Source of the DNA: Candidatus Poribacteria bacterium
GTDB lineage: Bacteria; Poribacteria; WGA-4E; GCA-2687025
Direction of reading: 5' to 3'
Assembly: GCA_026004875.1 (NCBI GenBank)
Contig: BPJZ01000002.1
Coordinates: forward strand, 98,995 to 162,994
Length of the DNA stretch: 64,000 nucleotides
Shown here: positions 49,047 to 61,249 of the stretch, piece after piece
Layout: the number at the start of each line of letters is the position of its first letter
Numbering within the stretch: the first letter of the stretch is position 1
Made by a program: the position numbers and the translations under genes
The notes under the pieces: model-generated
Told to the model about the DNA's origin: nothing
Databases searched by the model: none
Seen by the model: the letters and a program-made list of their open reading frames with translations, nothing else

Positions 49047-50254
49047 AGCGAGCCGCTGAAAAGTACGTTGTCGTCCTTGCCGACGGTTGCGCCGACTTTC
49101 CGTTGGAATCGCTGGGGGGCCGTACCCCTTTGGAAGCGGCCGCTACCCCCGCCCTGGACGCTCTCGCCGCCGAAGGGGTGGTCGGGCAGATCAACCCGAT
49201 TCCGCCCCAACTCTCACCGGGCAGCGATGTGGGGAATCTGACGGTGCTCGGGTACGACCCGCTTCGCTACCTCACCGGCCGGGCGCCGCTGGAGGCCGCC
49301 GCCAGAGGCGTCTCGCTGGGGCCGGATCAGGTCGCCTTCCGCTGCAACCTGATCACGCTCAAGGATGGAAGGATTCTCGACTATTCGGCAGGGCACATCT
49401 CCTCCGAGGAGGCCGCCGAGCTGATCGAAGCGCTCCGCGGGGCGCTGGAGAGCGAGGAGATTCGCTTTTACCCAGGGGTTCAGTATCGCCATCTGATGGT
49501 CGCCCCCAGGGCGTGGGGGAACGTCCAGACGACGCCGCCGCACGACGTCCCCGGCGAGCCGTACGTGGAGCATCTTCCCCGCGGAGAGGCCGCCGAACGG
49601 CTGATCGAACTGATCCACCGCTCCTGGGAGGTGCTTCAGGAGCATCCGGTCAACGCTAAGCGCCGCGCCGCAGGAAAGGGCGAGGCGAACAGCATCTGGC
49701 TTTGGGGGCAGGGGACGGCTCCTCAGATGCCGCCCTATCCCAAGAAGTACGGCCTCCAGGGCGGGGTGATCTCGGCGGTGGACCTGGTCCGCGGGATCGG
49801 TCGCTACGCCGGTCTGGAGCCGATCCCTGTTGAGGGGATCACCGGCTTTTTGGACACCAACTACGCCGGGAAGGCGATCGAGGGGCTGCGGGCGCTTCAG
49901 GAGGGCTTGGACTTTGTGTACATCCACGTGGAGGCGCCGGACGAAGCGGCCCATCTAGGCGATCCTCAGGCAAAGATCCAGGCGATCGAAGCGATCGACC
50001 GAGAGATCGTCTCCCGTGTGTTAGAATTCAAGATGCGGAACCCCCACTGTCGGGTGGCGGTGCTGCCGGACCACATCACCTCGGTAGCGACGCGCACCCA
50101 CGTGCGCGGTCGGGTGCCGTTTGTCGCCGCCGGGGCGGGGCTGACTTCAAACGGCATCGGCCGGTTTTCGGAGATCGCCGCGACCGGCAGCGAGCTGGAC
50201 TTTGGGGAGGGATATCGCTGGATGGACTGGTTCCTGGGCGTCGAAGCGGACTGA
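49043..50254 (+). CDS. ApgM-family protein, probable homoserine kinase substitute
   Basis: 403 residues, intact. An alkaline-phosphatase-superfamily protein of the [12 protein letters not shown], cofactor-independent phosphoglycerate mutase family: the first metal-binding block is VVVLADGCAD, the nucleophile region LSPGSDVGNL, and the later ligands HVEAPDEAAHLGD and LPDHITSV. Two readings are possible: glycolytic mutase, or the related subgroup proposed as an alternative homoserine kinase. The gene lies between thrC (GTGA overlap) and pdxS-lysC, with hom upstream and no thrB in the window, which favours the second. Confidence 0.7.
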   Translation: MKRAAEKYVVVLADGCADFPLESLGGRTPLEAAATPALDALAAEGVVGQINPIPPQLSPGSDVGNLTVLGYDPLRYLTGRAPLEAAARGVSLGPDQVAFRCNLITLKDGRILDYSAGHISSEEAAELIEALRGALESEEIRFYPGVQYRHLMVAPRAWGNVQTTPPHDVPGEPYVEHLPRGEAAERLIELIHRSWEVLQEHPVNAKRRAAGKGEANSIWLWGQGTAPQMPPYPKKYGLQGGVISAVDLVRGIGRYAGLEPIPVEGITGFLDTNYAGKAIEGLRALQEGLDFVYIHVEAPDEAAHLGDPQAKIQAIEAIDREIVSRVLEFKMRNPHCRVAVLPDHITSVATRTHVRGRVPFVAAGAGLTSNGIGRFSEIAATGSELDFGEGYRWMDWFLGVEAD

Positions 50255-50285
50255 ATCCCCGGAGAGCCGGAGGAAGGAGCAAGCG

Positions 50286-51192
50286 ATGAGCTACTGGAGC
50301 GAGCGGAAGGAGGTCGCCACCTGGCGCACAAAGGTGGGCCTGGCTGAGATGCTTAAAGGCGGCGTCATCATGGACGTGGTCACGCCAGGAGCATGCCCGC
50401 ATCGCCGAGGACGCTGGTGCCTGTGCGGTGATGGCCTTGGAGCGCGTGCCGGCCGACATCCGCGCGGCCGGCGGCGTGGCGCGCATGAGCGATCCGGAGC
50501 TGATCCTGAAGATCATGGAGGCCGTCACCATCCCGGTGATGGCCAAGTGCCGCATCGGCCACTTCGTGGAGGCCCAGATTCTCGAGGCGCTCGGCGTCGA
50601 CTTCATTGACGAGTCCGAGGTGCTGACCCCGGCCGACGAGGAGTGCCACATCGACAAGCACGCCTTCAAGGTCCCCTTCGTCTGCGGCTGCCGCGACCTG
50701 GGCGAGGCGTTGCGGCGCATCGGCGAGGGAGCGGCGATGATCCGCACCAAGGGCGAGGCCGGCACCGGCAACATCGTCGAGGCGGTGCGCCATGCGCGGG
50801 CCGTCTCGCGGCGATCCGCCGCCTGCAGAGCCTGCCGCGCGAGGAGCTGATGCCGGAGGCCAAGAGACCTGGGCGCGCCCTACGAGCTGGTCGTGGAGGT
50901 GCCGAGCGGGCAAGCTGCCGGTGGTCAACTTCGCCGCCGGCGGGATGGCCACGCCAGCCGACGCGGCGCTGATGATGCAGCTGGGCGGACGGCGTCTTCG
51001 TCGGCTCCGGCATCTTCAAGTCCGAGCGACCCGGCGCGGCGGGCGGCGGCGATCGTCACCGCCGTCACCCACTACCACGACCCGGCGGTGCTGGCCGAAG
51101 TCTCCGAAGGGCCTCGGTCGAGCCGATGCCCAGCGATCGACGCTCCGCACGCTCGAGCGCGACGGAGCGCCTGGCCGCCTCGCGGCTGGTAG
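50286..51192 (+). CDS. pdxS: Pyridoxal 5'-phosphate synthase subunit PdxS (heavily frameshifted)
   Basis: PdxS makes PLP from ribose 5-phosphate, glyceraldehyde 3-phosphate and ammonia supplied by PdxT. The (beta/alpha)8 sequence is unmistakable: [96 protein letters not shown] and FVGSGIFKS. At least eight indels occur in 0.9 kb, many not in homopolymers. From about 50,390 the codons become almost purely GGC for Gly and CGC for Arg, unlike the flanks. Either this segment is a poorly read or chimeric patch, or a decayed gene. Confidence 0.75.
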
Positions 51193-51261
51193 CCGGCCGG
51201 AAGTCGGCCAGAGGTCACGGGTCACCTGGAGACTCGGAGTTCCTTAAGAAACGAGCGCCTC

Positions 51262-51837
51262 ATGACCCCAGTAGTTGGCGTATTGGGCCTTCAGGGCGCA
51301 GTTGAGCCGCATTGCCGCGCTCTTAAAGAGTGTGGAGCGGAACCGCGCATCGTCCGCAAGCCGGAGGAGATCGCCGCTTGCGACGCTCTGATCATCCCCG
51401 GCGGCGAGAGCACCACAATGGGCATCCTTATGGAGCGGCTCGGACTCCGCCAGGCGCTTTTGGACCACGTCCACGCTGGGAAGCCCACCTTCGGCACCTG
51501 TGCCGGGATGATCTTGATGGCTAAGGAGATCGTCGGCAGCGACCAGCCCCGGCTTGGAGTGATGGACGTTCGGGTCGTGCGAAACTCCTTTGGCCGGCAG
51601 GTGGACAGCTTTGAAGCCGATATTCCCGTCCCCTCCTTAGGGGAGCCGCCGTTTCATGCCGTCTTCATCCGAGCGCCGCACATCGAATCGGTTGGGCCGG
51701 AAGTGGAGGTGCTCGCAACGCTGGACGACCGGATCGTCTTAGCCCAGCAGGGGCCTCTGCTGGCCGCCGCCTTTCACCCGGAGTTGACGGAGGATCGGCG
51801 GATTCACAACTATTTTCTCGAACTCCTGAACAAGTAG
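51262..51837 (+). CDS. pdxT: Pyridoxal 5'-phosphate synthase glutaminase subunit PdxT
   Basis: 191 residues, intact. Class I glutamine amidotransferase: GGESTTMG near residue 47, nucleophile Cys in FGTCAGMILMA, and His-Glu pair in AAAFHPELTEDRRIH. It supplies ammonia to PdxS through the complex. Codon use returns to that of the rest of the window, unlike pdxS. The adjacent pdxS supports the call. Confidence 0.94.
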   Translation: MTPVVGVLGLQGAVEPHCRALKECGAEPRIVRKPEEIAACDALIIPGGESTTMGILMERLGLRQALLDHVHAGKPTFGTCAGMILMAKEIVGSDQPRLGVMDVRVVRNSFGRQVDSFEADIPVPSLGEPPFHAVFIRAPHIESVGPEVEVLATLDDRIVLAQQGPLLAAAFHPELTEDRRIHNYFLELLNK

Positions 51838-51855
51838 GGGAGAGGAGCCTCCAGA

Positions 51856-53086
51856 ATGGGTCTGGTCGTCCAGAAGTACGGCGGCAGCTCCGTGGCCGAC
51901 GTCGAGAAGATTCGGCACGTCGCCCGTCGAGTCATCAAGACGAAAAACGCCGGGAACGACGTGGTGGTCGTCGTCTCGGCAATGGGAAAGACGACGGACA
52001 ACCTGATCGCCTTGGCCAAGCAGATCATGGAGCACCCGCCGGAGCGGGAGCTGGACATGCTCTTGGCGACTGGCGAACAGGTCTCCATCGCGCTGTTAGC
52101 GATGGCGATCCACGCTGAGGGGCACCGTGCCGTCTCGCTGACCGGACCCCAGGTGGGGATTGTGACCGACCCGCTCCACGGCCGGGCACGAATTCACACG
52201 ATCCGAGGGGATCGCGTCCGTGAAGCGCTCCGGGAGGGGTACATCGTCATCGTCGCCGGGTTCCAGGGAACGACGATCGACGGTCAAATCACCACGCTGG
52301 GACGCGGCGGCTCCGACACGACGGCGGGTAGCGCTGGCAGCGGCGCTGAAGGCCGACTACTGCGACATCTTTACCGACGTGGACGGGGTCTACACCGCCG
52401 ACCCACGGGTGGTTCCCAACGCCCGACGACTGGAGGTGATCACCTACGAGGAGATGTTGGAGCTGGCCAGTCTTGGAGCCAAGGTGCTTCACTCCCGTTC
52501 GGTCGAGCTGGCCTGGAAGTTTCGCGTCCCTCTGCGGGTGCGCTCTACCTTTACTGAAGATGAAGGGACCAAAGTGGTGGACGAGACGATGATCGAGAAC
52601 ATGGAACAGGTGGTCGTCAGCGGCGTCGCGGCGGACAAGAATCAGGCGAAGATTTCGATCCTGGACGTTCCCGATCGGCCCGGCGTGGCGGCACACATCT
52701 TTCAGAGCCTCTCAGAGGCCGGGATCGTCATTGATATGATCATCCAGAACGTCAGCCACGATCAGCGCGCTGACCTTTCGTTCACCGTTCCGCGCTCCGA
52801 CCTTCACAAGGCCTTGGAGATCACCCGTCAAGTGGCCCAGGAGCTGGGGGCCTCCGGCGTGGACCACGACGCAGAGATCGCTAAGGTCTCGATCGTTGGG
52901 ATCGGGATGAAGAGCCACTCTGGGGTGGCCGCTCAGATGTTCCAGGCGCTAGCCGAGGCGGGAATCAACATTCAGATGATCTCCACCTCCGAGATCAAGA
53001 TCTCCTGTGTGATCGCTTTGGATGAGGCCGATCGAGCGGTGCAGGTGCTTCACGATCGATTTGGATTAGCCCGCGCGGCGGCCTGA
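51856..53086 (+). CDS. lysC: Aspartate kinase (one frameshift)
   Basis: About 410 residues. Kinase core begins [16 protein letters not shown]; the substrate and ATP regions include [12 protein letters not shown] and [10 protein letters not shown], then, after an extra G near 52327, [27 protein letters not shown]. Two ACT domains follow ([20 protein letters not shown] and [33 protein letters not shown]), the lysine/threonine feedback site. First step of the aspartate family pathway; hom and thrC in the same cluster. Confidence 0.94.
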
Positions 53087-53199
53087 AGAGTCCAGGAGGC
53101 TTTTGGTTGCAGCCGTCGTTGTCCTGGGAGCCGTTTGTTTTTGGGGAAGGTCTTTCCGCCGTTGGCGGCAGGCCGGTGGGAACCGGAAAGGAGTCTGTC

Positions 53200-53748
53200 A
53201 TGATGAGCGCCACGCAGTTCCCGCTGAACAGCTTCAGCAATCATCGGCGAACCGAGGCGGTTCTGGAGCTTGACGCCCAAGAGGCCGGCCTGGACGACCT
53301 GGACGACTTTGCCGTGTTGCTTTCGCCCGTTCGAGTCGCCCTGACCGCCGACCGGCACGACGAGGAGGTGATGATCCACTTTCACGTCTCCGGAGAGGTG
53401 GAGGTTCCCTGCCGGTACTGTTTGGACTCGATTCGGATTCCGGTTCATACTCAGATGCGGGTGCTTTATCGCCCGGAGCGACTGCGTCCGGACTACTGGG
53501 AGGACGAAGAGGAGGTTGGACTGGGTTACTACCGGCAGGGTATCATAGACATTCGTGAAGATTTGCGGCGATACTTAATCCTTGAAGTTCCCGTCTGGCC
53601 GGTCTGTCGGGAGGACTGCAAGGGGTTGTGTCCGCGCTGCGGGGCCAACCGCAACCGCGAGCGGTGCGACTGCGCCCCTCAGACCGGACGGCGGACCCAG
53701 CTTGCCGAGGCGCTGGACCGGCTGTTTGCCAAAGGCGCCGGCGCCTGA
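53200..53748 (+). CDS. DUF177/YceD family protein
   Basis: About 182 residues, ATG 53200 behind AAAGGAG. The pattern EVEVPCRYCLDSI, LILEVPVWPVCREDCKGLCPRCGANRN and a final CDC gives the metal-binding cysteines of DUF177, which bacteria place directly ahead of rpmF. Members have been linked to 23S rRNA and ribosome biogenesis. Followed 33 bases later by rpmF. Confidence 0.85.
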   Translation: MMSATQFPLNSFSNHRRTEAVLELDAQEAGLDDLDDFAVLLSPVRVALTADRHDEEVMIHFHVSGEVEVPCRYCLDSIRIPVHTQMRVLYRPERLRPDYWEDEEEVGLGYYRQGIIDIREDLRRYLILEVPVWPVCREDCKGLCPRCGANRNRERCDCAPQTGRRTQLAEALDRLFAKGAGA

Positions 53749-53781
53749 ACAGAGACCCCTGCTTGGAAGGAGAAGCAACGG

Positions 53782-53970
53782 ATGGCCAATCCAAAACGTC
53801 GAAAGTCTAAATCGAAAACGCGCATGGGCCGCGCGCATCATGCGCTTCGGGCGCCGCATCTGGTGACGTGCCGACACTGTGGTGAAAAGATGCTGCCTCA
53901 CCGCGCCTGCCCTTCGTGCGGCTACTACCGGGCCCACAAATGGCACCGTCCGGTGGTCGTTCAGGACTGA
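53782..53970 (+). CDS. rpmF: 50S ribosomal protein L32
   Basis: 62 residues. [20 protein letters not shown] followed by a zinc ribbon CRHCGEK and CPSCGYYR is the bacterial L32 signature (CxxC form). Between DUF177 and fabH; plsX, which commonly intervenes, is absent. Confidence 0.97.
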   Translation: MANPKRRKSKSKTRMGRAHHALRAPHLVTCRHCGEKMLPHRACPSCGYYRAHKWHRPVVVQD

Positions 53971-53999
53971 TCCCCGTTTTGTAAGGAGCGGATACATCC

Positions 54000-55001
54000 A
54001 TGGCTGAAGGAGCGCAACGGCTCGCCATCGTCGGCACGGGGAGCGCCGTGCCCGAGAAGGTGGTGACTAACTTCGACTTGGAACAGATCGTTGACACCTC
54101 GGACGAATGGATCCGCAAGCGCACCGGGATTGTGGAGCGGCGCGTTGCGGAAGCCGACGTGGCCAGCTCCGACCTGGGAACGCTGGCCGCCCAACGCGCC
54201 CTGGAAGCTGCGGGGCTCCCCGCCGAGGCGATCGATTTCATCCTGTGCTCGACCGTTTCCCCGGACATGTTCTTCCCCTCCACCGCCTGCCAGATCGCTC
54301 GGAACCTGGGGCTGGAGGGCCCGGCGCCGGCGATGGACATTCAGGCGGCCTGTTCTGGGTTTTCGTACGCCCTTCACGTCGCGGACGGGCTGATCCGCTC
54401 CGGCCTGTACCGCCGGATTCTGGTCATCGCCGCGGAGACGCTAACCCGCTTCGTAGACTGGACCGACCGTTCGACCTGTGTGCTTTTTGGCGACGCCGCC
54501 GGAGCGGTGGTCGTCGAGCCCGCTTCGGAGGGGCAGGGGCTGCTTTACTCTAAGATCGGGGCCTTTCCTCAGTACGCTCAGACGGACATTCTCAGCGTCC
54601 CGGCGGGGGGTTCTCGCAAGCCGTTCTCGCAGGAGGTTTTGGAGAACCGTGAGCACTACATCCGGATGCAGGGCCGAGAGGTCTTCAAGATCGCCGTCAG
54701 CACAATGCCGGAGATAACGCTTCAGGCGATTCAGGAGGCAGGCCTTCAGCCGGAAGCGATCGATTGGATCATTCCCCATCAAGCGAACATCCGGATTACC
54801 GACGCCATCGCCCAGCGGCTTGGCGTCAGCATGGATCGGGTCTACACGAATATAGATCGGTACGGAAACACCTCCTCGGCGTCGGTCGCTGTGGCTCTGG
54901 ACGAGCTGGTTCGGTCCGGCCAGCTCCAGCGCGGCCAGACGGTGCTGTTGGTGACCTTTGGCGCCGGCTGGACGTGGGGGGTGAACATCTTCCGCTACTG
55001 A
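54000..55001 (+). CDS. fabH: 3-oxoacyl-ACP synthase III
   Basis: 333 residues, intact. Initiates fatty acid synthesis by condensing acyl-CoA with malonyl-ACP. Catalytic triad: Cys in DIQAACSGFSYAL, His in IPHQANIRI and Asn in YGNTSSASV. Followed by fabD after 20 bases. Confidence 0.95.
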   Translation: MAEGAQRLAIVGTGSAVPEKVVTNFDLEQIVDTSDEWIRKRTGIVERRVAEADVASSDLGTLAAQRALEAAGLPAEAIDFILCSTVSPDMFFPSTACQIARNLGLEGPAPAMDIQAACSGFSYALHVADGLIRSGLYRRILVIAAETLTRFVDWTDRSTCVLFGDAAGAVVVEPASEGQGLLYSKIGAFPQYAQTDILSVPAGGSRKPFSQEVLENREHYIRMQGREVFKIAVSTMPEITLQAIQEAGLQPEAIDWIIPHQANIRITDAIAQRLGVSMDRVYTNIDRYGNTSSASVAVALDELVRSGQLQRGQTVLLVTFGAGWTWGVNIFRY

Positions 55002-55021
55002 TCGAGGGGCGGCGCAGTCGG

Positions 55022-55957
55022 ATGAGCCAGACAGCCTTGGTGTTTCCCGGTCAGGGGTCCCAGTATCCCGCGATGGGCCAGTGGCTCGAAGCGATCCCCG
55101 CCGCACGAGCGATCTTTGATCGGGTCGAATCGGCGGGTTTTCCCTTCCGAAAGCTGGTCTTTGAAGAACCGGAAGAGCTCGACCAGACGGAGATCACTCA
55201 ACCGGCGCTATTCACGGTGGAGATGGCCGTCTGGAGTGCGCTTTTGGAGCGAGGGATCGCCTATGACGCGGTCGCTGGCCACAGCCTGGGCGAACACAGC
55301 GCTCTGGTTGCGGCTGGAGTGTTGGAGCTGGAAGAGGGGCTTCAGATCGTTCGAGAGCGGGGCCGGCGCATGGGCCAGGCGGCTCGCGAGAGCGGGGGAT
55401 CCATGTTGGTGGTCCTCGGACTGGAGGAGGAAGAGGTCCTCCGGACCCTGTGCGCGGAGGCCAGCACCGAGAACGAGACGGTCACGATCGCCAATTACAA
55501 CAGTCCAGGGCAGGTCGTCCTGTCCGGTCATAAGAAGGCCTTGGAACGGGCCGCGGAGATGGCCACCCTCGCCGGCGCGCGACGGCTAGTTCCAATCCGC
55601 GTCTCTGGAGCGTTTCATTCGCCGCTGATGGCGCCGGCAGTGGAGCGTTTTGCCGAATACCTCAGCGGGTTCTCCTTCCGCCCCCCGCGCGTGCGCTTTT
55701 ATCCAAACGTGACGGCGGAGCCGGAATCCGACCCGGAGCGGATCCGGGAGCACCTGATCCGGCAGATCGTCTCGCCGGTGCGGTGGACCGAGACGATCCG
55801 AAACATGAGCCGAGACGGCATCCGGCGATTCGTGGAGGTGGGTCCGGGGCGCGTCCTGGCGGGGTTGGTCCGCCGGACGGCGCCACAAGCGGAGGTCTGG
55901 ACGACCGACCGGCAGGAACAACTGGACGAGGTGATCCGTGTTCTCGCTACAGGATAA
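55022..55957 (+). CDS. fabD: Malonyl-CoA:ACP transacylase
   Basis: 311 residues, intact. VFPGQGSQ near the start, nucleophile Ser in GHSLGEHSAL, and the catalytic His in GAFHSPLMAPA. Loads malonyl groups onto ACP. ATG 55022 follows a GGGGCGG stretch. Its 3' end overlaps fabG by 20 bases. Confidence 0.95.
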   Translation: MSQTALVFPGQGSQYPAMGQWLEAIPAARAIFDRVESAGFPFRKLVFEEPEELDQTEITQPALFTVEMAVWSALLERGIAYDAVAGHSLGEHSALVAAGVLELEEGLQIVRERGRRMGQAARESGGSMLVVLGLEEEEVLRTLCAEASTENETVTIANYNSPGQVVLSGHKKALERAAEMATLAGARRLVPIRVSGAFHSPLMAPAVERFAEYLSGFSFRPPRVRFYPNVTAEPESDPERIREHLIRQIVSPVRWTETIRNMSRDGIRRFVEVGPGRVLAGLVRRTAPQAEVWTTDRQEQLDEVIRVLATG

Positions 55958-56681
55958 GTCGGCATTGGTCACCGGCGCTTCGCGGGGAATCGGCCGGGCG
56001 ATCGCCCTGGCCTTCGCTCGCCAGGGGGCGCGGGTGATGTTATGCGCTCGAACTCAAGAGCGATTGGAGGCGGTGGCCGCGGAGATCGCCGCCGTGGGGG
56101 GCGAAGCACTGGTCTATCCGCTGGACGTGCGTGAGGAGACCGCCGCCGAAGCGGCCGTACAACGGGCTGTAGAAGCCTTTGGGCGGTTGGATATCCTGGT
56201 CAACAACGCCGGCGTAACCCGTGACGGACTGCTGGTGCGGATGAGCGCCGAAGACTGGCAAGCGGTTCTGGAGACCAACCTGACGGCGGCCTTCTATTTG
56301 TCTCGCGCAGCGGCCCGTGTCATGATGAGGCAGCGGTTCGGACGGATCATCAACATCACCTCCGTCGTCGGACTGATGGGAAACGCGGGACAGGCGAACT
56401 ATGCCGCCTCGAAGGCCGGCCTGATCGGCCTGACCAAGTCCCTGGCGCGCGAGTTGGGCCGACGGGGCGTCACCGTCAACGCGATCGCGCCAGGATTCAT
56501 TGAGACCGACATGACCGCCGTGTTGACGCCTTCCCAGCGCGAGGGGATTCTGGGAACGATCGCGTTGGGCGCCTTCGGAGCGCCGGAGGACGTCGCCGCG
56601 GCGGCTTGCTATCTGGCCTCTGACGAGGCCCGGTACGTCACCGGCCACGTCCTGCAGGTGGACGGCGGGATGCGGCTTTAA
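55938..56681 (+). CDS. fabG: 3-oxoacyl-ACP reductase
   Basis: 247 residues, intact, starting at GTG inside the end of fabD. Short-chain dehydrogenase: NADPH-binding [17 protein letters not shown] and catalytic Ser-Tyr-Lys in [23 protein letters not shown]-terminal [22 protein letters not shown] is typical. Confidence 0.95.
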   Translation: MFSLQDKSALVTGASRGIGRAIALAFARQGARVMLCARTQERLEAVAAEIAAVGGEALVYPLDVREETAAEAAVQRAVEAFGRLDILVNNAGVTRDGLLVRMSAEDWQAVLETNLTAAFYLSRAAARVMMRQRFGRIINITSVVGLMGNAGQANYAASKAGLIGLTKSLARELGRRGVTVNAIAPGFIETDMTAVLTPSQREGILGTIALGAFGAPEDVAAAACYLASDEARYVTGHVLQVDGGMRL

Positions 56682-56731
56682 CGACGAAAGACCAATCCGT
56701 TGAGCTACAAAAGAAGGAGGGAAGGAACACC

Positions 56732-56965
56732 ATGGCCGACCTGGAGCAGAAGGTGCGCGAGATCATCGCGCGGGAGCTCTCTGTGGACATTGAACAGGTG
56801 ACGCCGGAAGCGTCGTTCATGGACGACCTGGGCGCCGACTCGCTGGACACCGTGGAGCTGGTGATGGCGTTCGAGGAGGCCTTTGGGATCGAAATCCCCG
56901 ACGAGGACGCCGAGAAGATCCGGACGGTCCAGGACGCGATTGACTACCTTAAAGCGCACCAGTAG
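56732..56965 (+). CDS. acpP: Acyl carrier protein
   Basis: 77 residues, intact. The phosphopantetheine serine is in [16 protein letters not shown]; acidic helices and length are standard. AGGAGGGAAGG precedes the ATG. Followed by fabF. Confidence 0.97.
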   Translation: MADLEQKVREIIARELSVDIEQVTPEASFMDDLGADSLDTVELVMAFEEAFGIEIPDEDAEKIRTVQDAIDYLKAHQ

Positions 56966-57020
56966 CCGAACGGCTCCCGTCCGTGGGCTCGCCTCGTCGG
57001 CGTCTGGAAGGGGGAGGCTC

Positions 57021-59761
<2,741 letters not shown>

Positions 59762-59853
59762 CTTGCCGGTCCATCGCGCCAACTGAGTGAGCCAGGGAGG
59801 GGGCCGGGAAGGTCCCCTCATCTTTTGGTTCGTCTTCGGAAAGGGCGAAAGGC

Positions 59854-61194
<1,341 letters not shown>

Positions 61195-61249
61195 GCGCAC
61201 TCTTGCTCCGATTTGAGAGAAAATAGGTCTTGGGAGTTGGGAAGCGATC

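Noticed and set aside
54000..55001. KAS-like substitutions in FabH suggesting a divergent function
   Set aside because: Cys, His and Asn catalytic residues are all present in their normal motifs.
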